Shown here piece by piece: positions 39,001 to 46,607 of a DNA stretch of 64,000 bases. The translations under genes and the position numbers were made by a program. A model generated the notes under the pieces. That model was not told the origin of the DNA. It made no database searches and worked only from the letters and a program-made list of their open reading frames with translations. The stretch spans positions 1 to 64,000 of the forward strand of contig FMTN01000020.1 of the NCBI GenBank assembly GCA_900100095.1, read 5' to 3'. The DNA comes from Lachnospiraceae bacterium C10. GTDB lineage: Bacteria; Bacillota; Clostridia; Lachnospirales; Lachnospiraceae. Numbering within the stretch: the stretch's first letter is position 1; each line of letters begins with the position of its first letter.

Positions 39001-39571
39001 TACGCTCCAGATCGTCCTCTTCCTCATGAAGCTTTTTAATGGCTGCGGCTTTGCGCTTTTTATATTTTACAATTCCAACCGCTTCATCAAAGAGTTCTCT
39101 TCTCTCCTCCGGCTTACCGGACAGAATTCTCTCAATCTGTCCCTGTCCGATGATGGAATAGCCCTCTTTACCGATTCCCGTGTCATAAAAGAGCTCATTG
39201 ACATCCTTTAATCGACACTGTACACCATTCATCAGGTATTCACTCTCACCGGAACGGTAAACACGTCGTGCAATCGTAACCTCATTATATTCTACCGGAA
39301 GCACATGATCGGAGTTATCCAGTGTAATGGAAACATAAGCATAACTTAACGGTTTACGATTCTCTGTTCCGGAAAAGATAACATCTGTCATGGCGGCGCC
39401 TCGAAGGGATCTGGCACTTTGCTCACCAAGTACCCAGCGGACGGCATCTGCCACATTACTCTTACCGGAACCGTTCGGTCCAACGATACCTGTAATTCCA
39501 TTATGAAAATCTAAAACAATCTTATTTGCAAAGGATTTAAACCCATGCAATTCCATGCTTTTTAAATACAT
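36011..39571 (-). CDS. smc: Chromosome segregation protein SMC
   Basis: The 1186-residue ATPase is the core of the condensin-like SMC-ScpAB complex that organises and separates chromosomes. The N-terminal head has Walker A IVGPNGSGKSNVADAV (30-44). Two long coiled coils (about 165-500 and 675-1010) flank a hinge near 510-660 (GVVADLIHVEKRYEVAIETA, RPGGGLTGGSFKN). The C-terminal head has the signature MMQLSGGEKSLTAIALLFA and Walker B PFCLLDEIEAALDDSNV. Length and order are standard for bacteria. It follows rnc by 8 bp and precedes ftsY by 9 bp. Confidence 0.98.
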   Translation of the reverse strand: MYLKSMELHGFKSFANKIVLDFHNGITGIVGPNGSGKSNVADAVRWVLGEQSARSLRGAAMTDVIFSGTENRKPLSYAYVSITLDNSDHVLPVEYNEVTIARRVYRSGESEYLMNGVQCRLKDVNELFYDTGIGKEGYSIIGQGQIERILSGKPEERRELFDEAVGIVKYKKRKAAAIKKLHEEEDDLERIRDILGELERQVGPLEKQAETAREFLKKRDALKRLDVNMYLLDMSRLEEENTENEKKYRIAKDQLTAVYAQNETIKKQFAALEEKIKQADGVIEQLRNEMSETDLKKEKLEGQIRLLEEQIRFADESEHSLAQRKQSLEDVKAEHEKQKLDYEKKKQEVEGQLRAIREQLVEAKKSYGQVEETIAGANATIEKDNRLLHQLLNEKADLKSGQQRNKTLREQTTIRRSQLTQRILSRKTREEELARIFETAHEQYLEITEKVKTLKASLEEMQQKDFEWRSKRQEAKDQLSGIREELTKKRARLDSLRNIAERYEGYGHAIRKVMEQKDEIHGIHGVVADLIHVEKRYEVAIETALGGNIQNIVTEDEACAKELIRFLKKGRHGRATFLPLTAVKKREEFPHPKALKEPGIIGLADELVSHDKIYDGILSSLLGRVIVADTIDHALALAKNYHYTLHIVTLEGEYLRPGGGLTGGSFKNNSNLLGRGRELDVLKEEIAQLEEQQEECKKRLDEVETARTLLAEDKKEVEHSLSEARLEENTAGLTLRRSKEQVEESKKAFGSLEEESHNIETQLREIDEGEKKAAEDLSQLDEKEKQLNQEIADNQRILAEISDVVNQNRENVSKIQVQEASIEASVKNVEENLERIVLEIAKDQENIASLDQENLDNQKGSDEKKAQIQEIKKTIEAAGKNHDELKTSYQKALEQKEEWNTSHKGFFDQKEKIAADITGLEKEIYRLESLREKNESSSMGLNSYMWEQYELTLHAAKELRDESLSDASALRKEIKELKNSIRMMGDVNVHAVEEYAEVSQRYTFLKTQHDDLMDTKEKLITVIEELDTGMREQFTAGFADIQREFDAVFKQLFGGGHGKLELMEGEDLLESGIRIIAQPPGKRLQNMMQLSGGEKSLTAIALLFAIQNLKPSPFCLLDEIEAALDDSNVDRFAGYLHKLTKNTQFIVITHRRGTMNSADRLYGITMQEKGISTLVSVNLIEDKLDA

Positions 39572-39579
39572 ACTCTACC

Positions 39580-40284
39580 CTAAATAATTTTGGTTGCATC
39601 TTCTTGATGCATCGCTGTTAATGCTGCAAAGGCAGCTTCCTGCTCTGCATGCTTCTTCGATGAAGCTGTTCCTCTGCCAAGAACCTGATCCCCAAGTCTT
39701 GCTTCTGACGTATACTGCTTATTATGATCCGGACCGGACTCCTCTACCAGGACATAAGTCAGCGTCTCCTGATGCTTCGCCTGCACAATCTCCTGAAGAG
39801 CGGTCTTACAATCATGATAAAGTTTCTTATGCTCAATATCTGTCAGAACGAACTTCAGAATAAATTCCCTGGCAGGCTCAATGCCTCCGTCGAGATAAAT
39901 TGCACCAATCACAGCTTCAAAAGCATCACTTGTCACAGATTTTCTCTCTCTGCCACCGGTCATCTCCTCACCTTTTCCCAGAAGAATATATTTCCCCAGT
40001 TCAAAGGTCTTTGCACAGTATGCCAGTGTCGGTTCACATACCAGCGATGCACGTAATCTGGATAAATCTCCCTCGGAAAGCTGCGGATAATTATGAAATA
40101 AAAAGTCACTGGATACCACTTCAAGAACAGCGTCACCCAAAAATTCCAGACGCTCATTATCAGAAAAAGGTTTCATATGCTTCTCATTGGCATAGGAACT
40201 GTGCGTTAATGCGTGAGACAGTAAATGCTCATCCTTAAACTGATATCCAATTCGATCCATTAATTCTGTTGTATTAACCCTCAT
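39580..40284 (-). CDS. rnc: Ribonuclease III
   Basis: The 234-residue endonuclease cuts double-stranded RNA in rRNA maturation and mRNA decay. The catalytic domain has the signature NERLEFLGDAVLEVVSSDFL (about 42-61) and the second acidic site SDAFEAVIGAIYLDGGIE; the C-terminal dsRNA-binding domain starts near residue 158 (KTALQEIVQAKHQE, ending LGRGTASSKKHAEQEAAFAA). It opens the rnc-smc-ftsY cluster. Repeat element B1 and the acpP terminator lie just upstream, so the hairpins of B1 are possible substrates if read-through occurs; this is only inference. Confidence 0.97.
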   Translation of the reverse strand: MRVNTTELMDRIGYQFKDEHLLSHALTHSSYANEKHMKPFSDNERLEFLGDAVLEVVSSDFLFHNYPQLSEGDLSRLRASLVCEPTLAYCAKTFELGKYILLGKGEEMTGGRERKSVTSDAFEAVIGAIYLDGGIEPAREFILKFVLTDIEHKKLYHDCKTALQEIVQAKHQETLTYVLVEESGPDHNKQYTSEARLGDQVLGRGTASSKKHAEQEAAFAALTAMHQEDATKII

Positions 40285-40316
40285 GATATTCCTTCCTCAC
40301 CTTGTTGCCACCTCGT

Positions 40317-40457
40317 CATAATCGAGTAGGCTAACTCCTACTCGATTTCAACTCCGTTTCACACCTCAAGGCAGAGCCTTTCGGTGCTCTACAGTCGCCA
40401 AAGTCCTCCTTGCAAGCGAGCTTGCAGATAGGACCTTGGCTCGTTGTCATACAAAAA
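40317..40457 (-). repeat. Dispersed hairpin element B, copy B1
   Basis: About 141 bp, roughly 88% identical by eye to B2 at 41851. It holds ATCGAGTAGG/CCTACTCGAT at its left end, AAGGC/GCCTT in the middle and GCCAAAGTCC/GGACCTTGGC enclosing TGCAAGC/GCTTGCA on the right. It abuts the T-tract of the acpP terminator and reads in the acpP direction. Confidence 0.88.
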
Positions 40458-40483
40458 GTAGGAGCTTCGCAAAGCGAAACTCC
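40453..40483 (-). terminator. acpP terminator
   Basis: GGAGTTTCGC and GCGAAGCTCC form a stem with one mismatch and a TTT loop on the minus strand, followed by TACTTTTTG. Element B1 begins at the T-tract. Confidence 0.75.
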
Positions 40484-40502
40484 CGACCGTGCCAAATATG
40501 GA

Positions 40503-40742
40503 TTAATCCTCAATTCCCTGCGTCTTCTTGATCATTTCGACTGCATCGCCAACCGTAACGATCTTCTCCGCTTCGTCGTTATCAACCTCGATACCAAGCT
40601 CTTCTTCCACACCCATAATAATCTGGAATACATCAAGGGAATCTGCTCCGAGGTCATCAATAAACGTGGTATCCTCTGTGATTTCTTCCGGATCAACGGA
40701 AAGAACATCAGCAATAATCTTCTTTAATACATCAAGTTCCAT
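40503..40742 (-). CDS. acpP: Acyl carrier protein
   Basis: The 79-residue acidic carrier holds growing fatty acids on a phosphopantetheine arm. The attachment Ser is in the standard DLGADSLDVFQIIMGVEEEL (Ser 35). It begins MELDVLKKIIADVLSVDPEE and ends KKTQGIED. It follows plsX by one base, so the two are certainly cotranscribed; ACP supplies the acyl group PlsX acts on. The ribosome site GAGGAAGCATAGA lies inside the end of plsX. Confidence 0.98.
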   Translation of the reverse strand: MELDVLKKIIADVLSVDPEEITEDTTFIDDLGADSLDVFQIIMGVEEELGIEVDNDEAEKIVTVGDAVEMIKKTQGIED

Positions 40743-40743
40743 T

Positions 40744-41766
40744 CTATGCTTCCTCCTTGTTTTCCTTTGAAAGCTTTTCTAATATTTTGCCATTTATATC
40801 TTCCTCATGGAAGGTGACACACTGAAGAAGGGAATTCTTAACCTCTTTGGCCTTACTACTGCCGTGAACCTTCACAACCAGACCCTTCAAGCCCAAAAGT
40901 GGAGCTCCACCATATTCAGATGCATCAAACGCTTTGAGGTTCTTCTTCAATGAAGGAAGAACCATTGCTGCTCCAACTTTACTGAGTGCAGATGAGAGCA
41001 GACTCTTCTTAAGAACGGAAAGCAGTGTCTTAGACACACCTTCGTACATTTTAAGAATGACATTTCCAACAAAGGCCTCTGTGACAATAACATCCACATC
41101 CCCGTTCGGAATATCTCTGGCCTCTACGGACCCGACAAAATGAATATCTTCACAGGCCTTAAGCAACGGGAAGGTTTCCTTGACAAGAGCATTTCCCTTC
41201 TCCTCCTCTGCACCGATATTTGCAATACCAACGCTCGGATTCTTCTTACCAAGAACATGCTCCATGTAAATCGAGCCCATCTTGGCAAAAGCCACAAGAT
41301 GTTCACTTCTGGCATCAACATTCGCTCCACAGTCAATCAGCAGTGAAACGCCCTTCTTCGTAGGGATCAACGGTGCAAGTGGCGCCCGCTTCACCCCCGG
41401 AAGCTTTCCTATAATAAGCTGTCCTCCTACCAGAACCGCGCCTGTGGAACCGGCCGAAACAAATGCATCCGCTTCGCCATTCTTTACAAGATTTAAGGCT
41501 ACGACAATGGAAGAATCTTTCTTCTTACGAATAGCCGCCACCGGCGGTTCAGCCATCTCGATAACCTCGGATGCCTCAACAATCGTAACTCTCTCTCTCT
41601 CGGTCTCCGAATACTTTGACAATGCTCTCTCAATCTTGTCAGCCTGGCCAACCAGATACACTTCCATCTTCCTGCTCTCTTTCAAGGCAAGAATGGTACC
41701 GTCTACAATTGCCTCCGGTGCATTATCTCCACCCATCGCGTCAACAGCAATTCTTGTTAAACTCAT
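40744..41766 (-). CDS. plsX: Phosphate acyltransferase PlsX
   Basis: The 340-residue enzyme moves an acyl group from acyl-ACP to phosphate, giving acyl-phosphate for phospholipid synthesis. The start is placed at the ATG at 41764-41766 (MSLTRIAVDAMGGDNAPEAI) with AAAGGAGTGAGACAA before it. Family motifs are the opening AVDAMGGDNAPEAIVDG, VSAGSTGAVLVGGQLIIGKL and DVIVTEAFVGNVILKMYEG. It sits between rpmF and acpP as in most Firmicutes, although here a terminator and repeat element B2 separate it from rpmF. Confidence 0.97.
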   Translation of the reverse strand: MSLTRIAVDAMGGDNAPEAIVDGTILALKESRKMEVYLVGQADKIERALSKYSETERERVTIVEASEVIEMAEPPVAAIRKKKDSSIVVALNLVKNGEADAFVSAGSTGAVLVGGQLIIGKLPGVKRAPLAPLIPTKKGVSLLIDCGANVDARSEHLVAFAKMGSIYMEHVLGKKNPSVGIANIGAEEEKGNALVKETFPLLKACEDIHFVGSVEARDIPNGDVDVIVTEAFVGNVILKMYEGVSKTLLSVLKKSLLSSALSKVGAAMVLPSLKKNLKAFDASEYGGAPLLGLKGLVVKVHGSSKAKEVKNSLLQCVTFHEEDINGKILEKLSKENKEEA

Positions 41767-41850
41767 TTGTCTCACTCCTTTATGTCGCAAGAAAGTTCAT
41801 GCACTTAGCAAATATACTATAACTTTCGTAAAATATCAAGATAGAGGAAC

Positions 41851-41989
41851 CATAATCGAGTAGGCTGACTCCTACTCGATTTCAACTCTGTTTCACACCT
41901 CAAGGCAAAGCCTTTCGGTGTTCTACAGTCGCCCAAGTCCCCCTCGCAAGCGAGCTTGCAGGTGGAACTTGGGCTCGTTGTTATACAAA
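41851..41989 (-). repeat. Dispersed hairpin element B, copy B2
   Basis: About 139 bp matching B1, with the same three stem regions. The right-hand stem has changed on both sides: GCCAA/TTGGC in B1 is GCCCAAGT/ACTTGGGC here, a change that keeps the pairing. It starts at the T-tract of the rpmF terminator and reads in the rpmF direction. Confidence 0.88.
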
Positions 41990-42014
41990 AAAACCCCTGC
42001 CATAGGCAGGGGTT
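41987..42014 (-). terminator. rpmF terminator
   Basis: AACCCCTGCC and GGCAGGGGTT pair perfectly across TAT on the minus strand, with a seven-T tract. Element B2 follows at once. Confidence 0.93.
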
Positions 42015-42032
42015 CTCATAAAGATGTCAACA

Positions 42033-42212
42033 TTAGTCAACAGCTACGATCTCACGCTTGTTGTAAGTACCGCAGTTCTTGCACACGCGATGTGGCATCA
42101 TAAGCTGGCCACACTTAGGGCAAGCTACAAGAGTAGGAGCGCTCATCTTCCAGTTCGCTCTTCTTCTATCTCTTCTTCCCTTGGAAGACTTATTCTTTGG
42201 ACAGATTGACAT
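42033..42212 (-). CDS. rpmF: 50S ribosomal protein L32
   Basis: A 59-residue ribosomal protein found by reading the minus strand: it starts MSICPKNKSSKGRRDRRRAN and continues with CPKCGQLMMPHRVCKNCGTY. The basic N-terminus and the four-cysteine zinc ribbon (CxxC, nine residues, CxxC) identify the zinc-containing form of L32. It lies 3 bp after the yceD gene, with TAAGGAGGTGTAACGT upstream of the ATG. Confidence 0.97.
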   Translation of the reverse strand: MSICPKNKSSKGRRDRRRANWKMSAPTLVACPKCGQLMMPHRVCKNCGTYNKREIVAVD

Positions 42213-42215
42213 ACG

Positions 42216-42740
42216 TTACACCTCCTTAAACTGATCAAATACATCAAGAAATTTAGCCATTCGCGGATCTAAAACGGTGCGATCGCAATCACACTCTGTA
42301 ATATTCCGGTTCTTCCCGCATACCGGGCACAGGCCCTTGCAGTCTGTTCTGCATAAAACCTTGTCTGGCCAGTGAAGCTGAATCTCATTCATGAGGATTC
42401 GGTCCACATCTATTTCCTTTCCCTCTGCAAGATCAGAATTTTCTTCCGGATCCGTTACAATCATCTCATCTTTGATTTGAAAAGATTCAGAAATCGTAAT
42501 GGGAAATTCCACAGATACATCGGATAAACACCGGTCGCATGGAATCATCACAGATACGGTGGTCTCACCTTTGATAAAAAGATTCGTTCCACCCTCGTTT
42601 GATACGAATAGTTCAAACGGCTGTCTGTCACAAATAGGATATGTTGCACCGGTATGAGAAACCTCTGTAATCTCAGGGGTTACCTGATATTCTTCTGTCT
42701 TACCCTTATGAGCAAGTGTCTTATAAATATCCAATCTCAT
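42216..42740 (-). CDS. YceD/DUF177 family protein
   Basis: The 174-residue protein belongs to the YceD (DUF177) family, nearly always encoded right before rpmF, as here. It begins MRLDIYKTLAHKGKTEEYQV, has the typical CDRCLSDVSVEFPITIS segment and an unusually clear C-terminal zinc-type motif, CRTDCKGLCPVCGKNRNITE followed by CDCDR. Family members are linked to rRNA or ribosome assembly (plant DUF177 proteins act in 23S rRNA accumulation); the bacterial function is not settled. It is 84 bp after ackA. Confidence 0.9.
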   Translation of the reverse strand: MRLDIYKTLAHKGKTEEYQVTPEITEVSHTGATYPICDRQPFELFVSNEGGTNLFIKGETTVSVMIPCDRCLSDVSVEFPITISESFQIKDEMIVTDPEENSDLAEGKEIDVDRILMNEIQLHWPDKVLCRTDCKGLCPVCGKNRNITECDCDRTVLDPRMAKFLDVFDQFKEV

Positions 42741-42824
42741 GGCAAACTCCTATCCACAACAAATAACATTATACTTTCGAACACTTGTCTTGTCAACTAT
42801 TTTTCTTGTCAAATATGTAATCTC

Positions 42825-44015
42825 TTATTTTACAAGTGCAACGGTCTCACGAGCGATGGCAAGCTCCTCGTTGGTTGGGATTACGTAAGCAGCAACCTTG
42901 GAATCTGCAGTAGAGATCTTCTGCTCCTCACCTGCAACCTCATTCGCCTTTGCATCAATGGAAAGACCCAGGAACTCAAGGTATGCACAAACCTTACCAC
43001 GAAGGTAACCGTTGTTCTCACCAACTCCGGCTGTGAATGCAATGATGTCAACGCCGTTCATTGCTGCTGCATAGGCACCTACATACTTTGCTACGCGGTA
43101 TGCAAACATATCGATGGCAAGAGAAGCCTTCTTATTACCTTCCTTCTCAGCTGCAAGAAGATCACGGAAGTCAGAAGAGATCTCAGATACACCAAGGATA
43201 CCACTCTTCTTATTTAATACGTTCATAGCACCGGCAAAGTCAAGACCCTCTTTCTTTGCGATGAATTCAACAGCAGAAGGATCGATATCACCGGAACGTG
43301 TTCCCATTACAAGTCCCTCAAGTGGAGAAAGACCCATGGAAGTATCGATGGACTCACCATTTAAAACTGCACTTACGGAAGCACCGTTTCCAAGGTGACA
43401 TACAATGATCTTGGAATTCTTAAGATCTGCACCGGCAACTTCTGCAACGCGCTTGCTTACGAAGCTGTGGCTTGTTCCGTGGAAACCGTACTTACGAACG
43501 CCGTACTGCTCATAATACTTATAAGGTACCGCATACATATATGCCTTCTGTGGCATTGTCTGATGGAAGGCTGTATCAAAAACACCAACCATTGGTACAC
43601 CCGGCATAAGATCACGGCAGGCATTGATACCGATAATATTCGCAGGGTTATGAAGAGGAGCAAGGTCATTACACTCTTCTACTGTCTTAATAACTTCATC
43701 TGTAATCAGAGTAGACTTTGTAAACTTCTCTCCACCATGGACAATACGGTGACCAACAGCGCCGATCTCTGAAAGCTCCTTAAGGCAACCACTCTTAGGA
43801 TTCACAAGAGCATCAAGAACAAGCTTAACTGCTTCCTTGTGTGTTGGCATAGCCACCTCTGTAATCTCCTTGTCAGCACCAGCCGGCTGATATACAAGAC
43901 GACCGTCAAGACCAATACGTTCGCAAAGTCCCTTAGCCAATACCTTCTCAGAGTCTGAGTCAATAACCTGATACTTCAGAGAAGAACTACCGCAGTTGAT
44001 AACTAATACGTTCAT
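42825..44015 (-). CDS. ackA: Acetate kinase
   Basis: The 396-residue enzyme makes ATP and acetate from acetyl phosphate, a main energy step in fermenting Clostridia. Motifs are VLVINCGSSSLKYQVIDSDS (3-22), GHRIVHGGEKF, the second signature YKYYEQYGVRKYGFHGTSHS with the catalytic region, and FTAGVGENNGYLRGKVC. Phosphotransacetylase (pta), often next to it, is absent from the window. It has its own promoter at 44089-44116 and AGGAAGGTAAGAAA before the ATG. The divergent neighbour tmcAL uses acetate as a substrate. Confidence 0.98.
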   Translation of the reverse strand: MNVLVINCGSSSLKYQVIDSDSEKVLAKGLCERIGLDGRLVYQPAGADKEITEVAMPTHKEAVKLVLDALVNPKSGCLKELSEIGAVGHRIVHGGEKFTKSTLITDEVIKTVEECNDLAPLHNPANIIGINACRDLMPGVPMVGVFDTAFHQTMPQKAYMYAVPYKYYEQYGVRKYGFHGTSHSFVSKRVAEVAGADLKNSKIIVCHLGNGASVSAVLNGESIDTSMGLSPLEGLVMGTRSGDIDPSAVEFIAKKEGLDFAGAMNVLNKKSGILGVSEISSDFRDLLAAEKEGNKKASLAIDMFAYRVAKYVGAYAAAMNGVDIIAFTAGVGENNGYLRGKVCAYLEFLGLSIDAKANEVAGEEQKISTADSKVAAYVIPTNEELAIARETVALVK

Positions 44016-44088
44016 TTTCTTACCTTCCTCGTCTATTATTTAAACATTATTTACATAAACCAGCCGAAGCGACGGCTCCGGCGTTTAT

Positions 44089-44116
44089 ATTATACACCCT
44101 TTTTCAAAACCTTCAA
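44089..44116 (-). promoter_or_regulatory. ackA promoter
   Basis: TTGAAG, 16 bp and a perfect TATAAT on the minus strand. The leader between it and ackA holds a small hairpin, AGCCGTCGCTTCGGCT (about 44062-44077). Confidence 0.7.
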
Positions 44117-44235
44117 CCTCCGCCATCGGTTTAATTCTGATACAATTACATATTCCAAGTCCCTCAGACAAATCCGCTCAAAATATGATACAGTATCTGT
44201 AGTAGCTATACACAAAGCAGAATGGCAGGTCATTT

Positions 44236-45534
44236 ATGTCAAACATTGGAATCATAGCAGAATTTAACCCATTCCATCAGGGACACCTGTACCTGATGGA
44301 TTACGCCAGACAAACCCTGAAAGCCAACACCATTGTGGTGGCTTTAGGACACGAATTTACCCAGCGGGGAGATGTTGCTCTTTTAGACCGTTATACAAGA
44401 GCCGCCTCTGCCCGGCTTTGCGGAGCCGATCTGGTTCTTGGAATGCCGCTAGCTGCCTCCTGCGCCAGCGCCGAGGTCTTTGCACGTTGTGGAGTGGCCC
44501 TTTTGGCTGCCGCCGGCTGTGATAAAATTCTTTGCGGCTGGGAGGGAAGTCAGGCTATGGTTCCTTCTATTGAAAAAGCTCTGCTTTTTGAAATCGCCAG
44601 CCTTCTTTCAGAAGAACCGAAAGACTACAAGAAGGTCCTGTCAGAACAGCTTAAGACAGGCAAAAGTTATCCGGCTGCCCGGACGAATGCAGTCTTATCC
44701 TGCATTTCTTCCGACAGCAAAAAAGCAATCGCCCGGGATTTGCTCTCCTCCCCAAACAACATACTGGCTCTGGAATACGCAAGAGCCATCCACGACCTTT
44801 CCCTTCCGCTGGAACTTGTACTTCTTGCCAGAAAGGGGAGCGACTATCACAGTACCCGGATTACAAAGGATTTCTATGCTTCCGCCACAAGCATCCGGCA
44901 AAAACTTGCTTCCATGGAGGTTTTGTATCAGAAGGGCACTTTAAAGCCGGACCAGTTCCGCCAGAGTCTATCCCCCCATATGCCACAGGAATCCTACCAG
45001 CTTTTGGAACAGGCCTTTATCAAAAAATTATTGCTGTTTCCATCGGATGTGGATATCCTGCTCCATACAAAACTTTTCGAAAAAGAAGAACTGACCACCT
45101 TTGCCGACTGTACCGAGGACCTTCAAAACCGGATTCTGAAGAACAGAGATCAATATATAGGTTACGAGGCCTTTGCCGATCTTCTCAAGAACAAAAGCCT
45201 GACCAGAAGCCGGATCACCCGTGTTCTGACCCATATTCTGCTGGGAATCACAGACGAAGATCTTACTCTCCTGAAACGCAGGGACTACGCCCCCTACTTT
45301 TGGATACTGGCAGCATCAGCCAAAGGAAAAGGGTACATGGGTGTTTTAAAGCAAAAAGATCTTCCTCTTTTTTGTTCCATCAACGAGATTTCATCTTCTC
45401 TTAACATGGAAAAATCTGACACGCGGCGACTTCTTGCTTTAGACCTAAAGGCTTCCGAAGTCGTACGCATCCTTAGGATACATAAATGCAGGCGCCCTCT
45501 TCCAACAGAATATACGCGTAAAGTTGTATTATAG
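44236..45534 (+). CDS. tmcAL: tRNA(Met) cytidine acetate ligase
   Basis: The 432-residue protein activates acetate with ATP and acetylates the wobble cytidine of elongator tRNA-Met (ac4C34), keeping AUG decoding accurate. It starts MSNIGIIAEFNPFHQGHLYL; the HxGH nucleotidylyltransferase motif is in that stretch (FHQGH, residues 14-18), and further family segments are HEFTQRGDVALLDRYTRA, LVLGMPLAASCASAEVFARC and ITKDFYASATSIRQKL. Length is slightly above the usual 390-420. It is divergent from ackA. The start has GGCAGGTCATTT before it, a weak ribosome site. Confidence 0.93.
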   Translation: MSNIGIIAEFNPFHQGHLYLMDYARQTLKANTIVVALGHEFTQRGDVALLDRYTRAASARLCGADLVLGMPLAASCASAEVFARCGVALLAAAGCDKILCGWEGSQAMVPSIEKALLFEIASLLSEEPKDYKKVLSEQLKTGKSYPAARTNAVLSCISSDSKKAIARDLLSSPNNILALEYARAIHDLSLPLELVLLARKGSDYHSTRITKDFYASATSIRQKLASMEVLYQKGTLKPDQFRQSLSPHMPQESYQLLEQAFIKKLLLFPSDVDILLHTKLFEKEELTTFADCTEDLQNRILKNRDQYIGYEAFADLLKNKSLTRSRITRVLTHILLGITDEDLTLLKRRDYAPYFWILAASAKGKGYMGVLKQKDLPLFCSINEISSSLNMEKSDTRRLLALDLKASEVVRILRIHKCRRPLPTEYTRKVVL

Positions 45535-45556
45535 GTGCTTTTCACTAATACGGACA

Positions 45557-46276
45557 TCAAGCAACAAAGGGGGTATATACCTCCTGTTTCTGTCCATTAG
45601 ACACTATAATCTGCACATTCCTATTTTTGTTCCCTTTCTGATCCATCTGCACCCACACCCGACTTTCCTGTTCGTCAATATATACATCGGAATATGGATT
45701 TTCCTGTTCCTGATCAATCTTTGGCTGATAGAAATCGGTGTAGGACTCACCCATCGTTCGCTTTACAGCTCCTGTTGCCACATCAATCACAGCATAGCAA
45801 TTCTCATCCGTCAAAAAAGCATAGGACAGATACAACCTTGTCCCATCCTGATTCACATTTAAGACATATGCCTCATCCCCCTCAAGAGCAGAAAATCCAA
45901 TACTACTGATATCGCACATCCACTGTAACCTACGTTTCGCGAAGCTATAGGCATAGACATGCTGTGCATCATATAGAATCACAGTTTTCTTATCCACGTA
46001 AGCCATGGTAGGAATCCCGATTCCAATCTCTGTATTCCCGATTTCCTTTACTTCTTCATCCGTAGGTTTTACGATTTTAAGATTCTTATCATTTTTCTGC
46101 TGATCTTTGAACTTGATATAAATTTCCTGCTCCAACTGGCTCATTCGTTGGACTTTGTTTTCCTGCAAGCTGGCAGAATCTGTCTTGACAGAATTCTTCT
46201 TTGCCTTTGTCTGTCCACACCCTACTATAGTAACAGCGAGCATCCCCAACACAAAACATCTTATTAGCTTCTTCAT
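45557..46276 (-). CDS. Lipoprotein of unknown function
   Basis: A 239-residue protein with a clear lipoprotein signal, MKKLIRCFVLGMLAVTIVGC (Cys 20 as lipid site), followed by a charged helical stretch (LEQEIYIKFKDQQKNDKNLK). The rest has beta-propeller-like strands: PTMAYVDKKTVILYDAQHVY, FAKRRLQWMCDISS, LYLSYAFLTDENCYAVIDVA. I do not recognise the family. It is probably attached to the outer face of the membrane. It has its own promoter (46321-46349) and AAAGGGGGATAA before the ATG, and converges with tmcAL, 22 bp apart. Confidence 0.75.
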   Translation of the reverse strand: MKKLIRCFVLGMLAVTIVGCGQTKAKKNSVKTDSASLQENKVQRMSQLEQEIYIKFKDQQKNDKNLKIVKPTDEEVKEIGNTEIGIGIPTMAYVDKKTVILYDAQHVYAYSFAKRRLQWMCDISSIGFSALEGDEAYVLNVNQDGTRLYLSYAFLTDENCYAVIDVATGAVKRTMGESYTDFYQPKIDQEQENPYSDVYIDEQESRVWVQMDQKGNKNRNVQIIVSNGQKQEVYTPFVA

Positions 46277-46320
46277 TTATCCCCCTTTACACTTTACACT
46301 ATTAAAGTCCTTCTATTTTT

Positions 46321-46349
46321 GTTATATCACCTCATCTTATTGTCAGCAA
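46321..46349 (-). promoter_or_regulatory. Lipoprotein gene promoter
   Basis: TTGCTG, 17 bp and TATAAC on the minus strand, about 45 bp before the start codon. Confidence 0.6.
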
Positions 46350-46420
46350 GAAAAAAATTATTTTATAACCATCCCCTGCAAGACTTTCACCCGCTAGAAA
46401 CGTGCGCCACCAGGCGTACA

Positions 46421-46550
46421 GTCAAGACTCGCTCGCGAGTCTTGCGCGCCGGATTCGGGTCTGCTTCTGCAGACAAATTCCTGTCCGAATCCGTGCGCAT
46501 CCTCGCGGAGCGTTTAACTCAGTCGGAGCTTGTACCCCGACTGAGTTAAA
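46421..46550 (-). repeat. Dispersed hairpin element A, full copy A3
   Basis: About 130 bp, differing from A1 at only a few positions (for example CTTCTGCAGAC for CTTCAGCAGAC in the middle hairpin). Its TTTAACTCAGTCGG end merges with the T-tract of the purH-like gene's terminator, and it reads in that gene's direction. Confidence 0.9.
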
Positions 46551-46580
46551 AAACCTGCCTTCGTTCTCACGAAGGCAGGC
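46547..46580 (-). terminator. Terminator after the AICAR transformylase gene
   Basis: GCCTGCCTTCG and CGAAGGCAGG pair across TGAGAA on the minus strand, followed by six T residues that are shared with the end of element A3. Confidence 0.9.
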
Positions 46581-46607
46581 GCCTATCAAATCAACAAAAA
46601 GTATTTT

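Larger units (their letters stand above)
46277..46607. other. Intergenic region holding promoter, element A3 and purH terminator
   Basis: No gene seen. It holds the lipoprotein promoter (46321-46349), element A3 (46421-46550) and the terminator after the AICAR transformylase gene (46547-46580). Plus-strand frames crossing it only translate the repeat. Confidence 0.6.
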
